Source of the DNA: Elasticomyces elasticus
Taxonomy: Eukaryota; Ascomycota; Dothideomycetes; Mycosphaerellales; Teratosphaeriaceae
Direction: 5' to 3'
Assembly: GCA_035926095.1 (NCBI GenBank)
Contig: JAVRQT010000020.1
Span: 682,001-746,000 of the forward strand
Length of the DNA: 64,000 nt
Part shown: one piece after another, positions 63,546-64,000 of the stretch
Layout: every line of letters starts with the position of its first letter
How positions within the stretch are numbered: position 1 is the first letter of the stretch
Notes under the pieces: model-generated
What the model was told of the DNA's origin: nothing
Seen by the model: only the letters and a program-made list of their open reading frames with translations
Database searches by the model: none
Position numbers and translations under genes: made by a program

Positions 63546-64000
63546 TCAGACCATCCGGCCGTCTGACGGGCTGTCTGTACCCTGACCGCTGTGTGATGTG
63601 CATATGACCGACTCATTCGCCTTGCCATCGAAACTTTTGCCCGGTTCTAGGTAGGAAGACACTTGAACGGGCCGAATGACAGTCTTCCCTCTTCTGCGGT
63701 GGTCTCGAAAGGGTTCAGGCGCACGCCACCGTTGTGCTCCCGGGACAAGTCCTCGTCTAGGAAACCGGGCATCCGAACCATCCATGTCGAGGATCTGGCT
63801 GGCGCTTGGCTTCACCGGGAATCGACCATTCATACCGTTGCGCCTGAGAGGAAGTAATGGACCTACTTTACGTTCGGTGTCGTTCAACTGAACGACAGCC
63901 TGAGGTCCTCCCGTGCCACGGTCGCTGACATCTTCCGCGGATTTGACTTCTAGGTATCCTCTATGCCGAGCATCTCTGAGATACTGCTTGACCGCCCCAC
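63546..64000 (-). CDS. Uncharacterised protein cut by the right edge
   Basis: The minus-strand frame is open from the window end to a stop at 63546, about 150 codons. It reads AVKQYLRDARHRGYLEVKSA at the edge, then RRNGMNGRFPVKPSASQILD and KTVIRPVQVSSYLEPGKSF. The ATG-like start near 63887 is a TTG, so the gene must begin outside the window or in an unseen exon. Composition is basic and Gly/Ser/Pro-rich, without a signal peptide or membrane span. The last 20 residues may be intronic read-through. I do not recognise the family. Confidence 0.5.
   Translation of the reverse strand, partial: GAVKQYLRDARHRGYLEVKSAEDVSDRGTGGPQAVVQLNDTERKVGPLLPLRRNGMNGRFPVKPSASQILDMDGSDARFPRRGLVPGAQRWRAPEPFRDHRRRGKTVIRPVQVSSYLEPGKSFDGKANESVICTSHSGQGTDSPSDGRMV

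Noticed and set aside
1..64000. CRISPR array, insertion sequences or prophage
   Set aside because: The window is eukaryotic. No spaced direct repeats, terminal inverted repeats or transposase motifs were seen.

Overview
This window is nuclear DNA from a filamentous ascomycete (Pezizomycotina). Genes are dense and carry short introns (about 49-90 bp, mostly GTGAGT/GTAAGT donors, CTGAC/CTAAC branch points and AG acceptors). Recognisable genes include the FACT subunit SPT16, Mediator MED12/srb8, eIF1, ISD11, the pH-sensing protein PalI/Rim9, fungal CAP59-type GT69 mannosyltransferases, a chloroperoxidase-type haem-thiolate enzyme and an NRPS-like reductase. A dothideomycete is a reasonable guess, but the sequence alone does not fix the species. 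Many apparent open frames begin at non-ATG codons, so starts below were re-chosen at ATGs and genes were spliced by hand. Spliced lengths were checked for divisibility by three.

Layout. 1-5.4 kb: a gene cut by the left edge, a possible small basic protein, then a decayed FHA/kinase-like locus. 5.7-12.4 kb: SPT16 (-), a mitochondrial-carrier-like protein (+) and ISD11 (+). 13.6-19.2 kb: a fungal rhodopsin-fold membrane protein (-), an APC amino-acid/choline permease (+) and a haem-thiolate peroxidase (+). 19.5-24.7 kb: five unusual Pol III-type tRNA-like genes around a Nop6-like RRM protein (-) and an MFS transporter (+). 26.2-35.7 kb: a secreted Ser/Thr repeat protein (-), a GT69 mannosyltransferase (-), an interrupted frame and PalI (-). 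36.8-41 kb: two small paralogous membrane proteins (-), an F-box protein (+) and the PAT-complex/Asterix homologue (-). 41.7-50.2 kb: MED12 (+), an MBA1/mL45-like mitochondrial protein (+), eIF1 (-) and a second GT69 gene (+). 50.2-61.3 kb: a four-gene block with an A-T-R NRPS-like reductase (-), an NCS1 permease (+), a Zn2Cys6 regulator (-) and a fused N-carbamoyl-amino-acid hydrolase/hydantoin-type racemase (+). The right end has a small secreted cysteine protein and a gene cut by the edge.

Two things stand out. First, five loci keep a tRNA acceptor stem with a G3:U70 pair (the alanyl-tRNA synthetase identity element), D-arm, T-arm, A/B boxes and an oligo-T terminator. Their anticodon arm is replaced by a long, locus-specific stem-loop with no U33 and no anticodon loop. 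They look chargeable with alanine but unable to decode. Second, the 50-61 kb block resembles a fungal hydantoin/carbamoyl-amino-acid uptake and breakdown cluster with its own regulator, next to a carboxylate-reducing NRPS-like enzyme. Its permease has an 8-nt microexon and one intron whose expected acceptor reads GG instead of AG.
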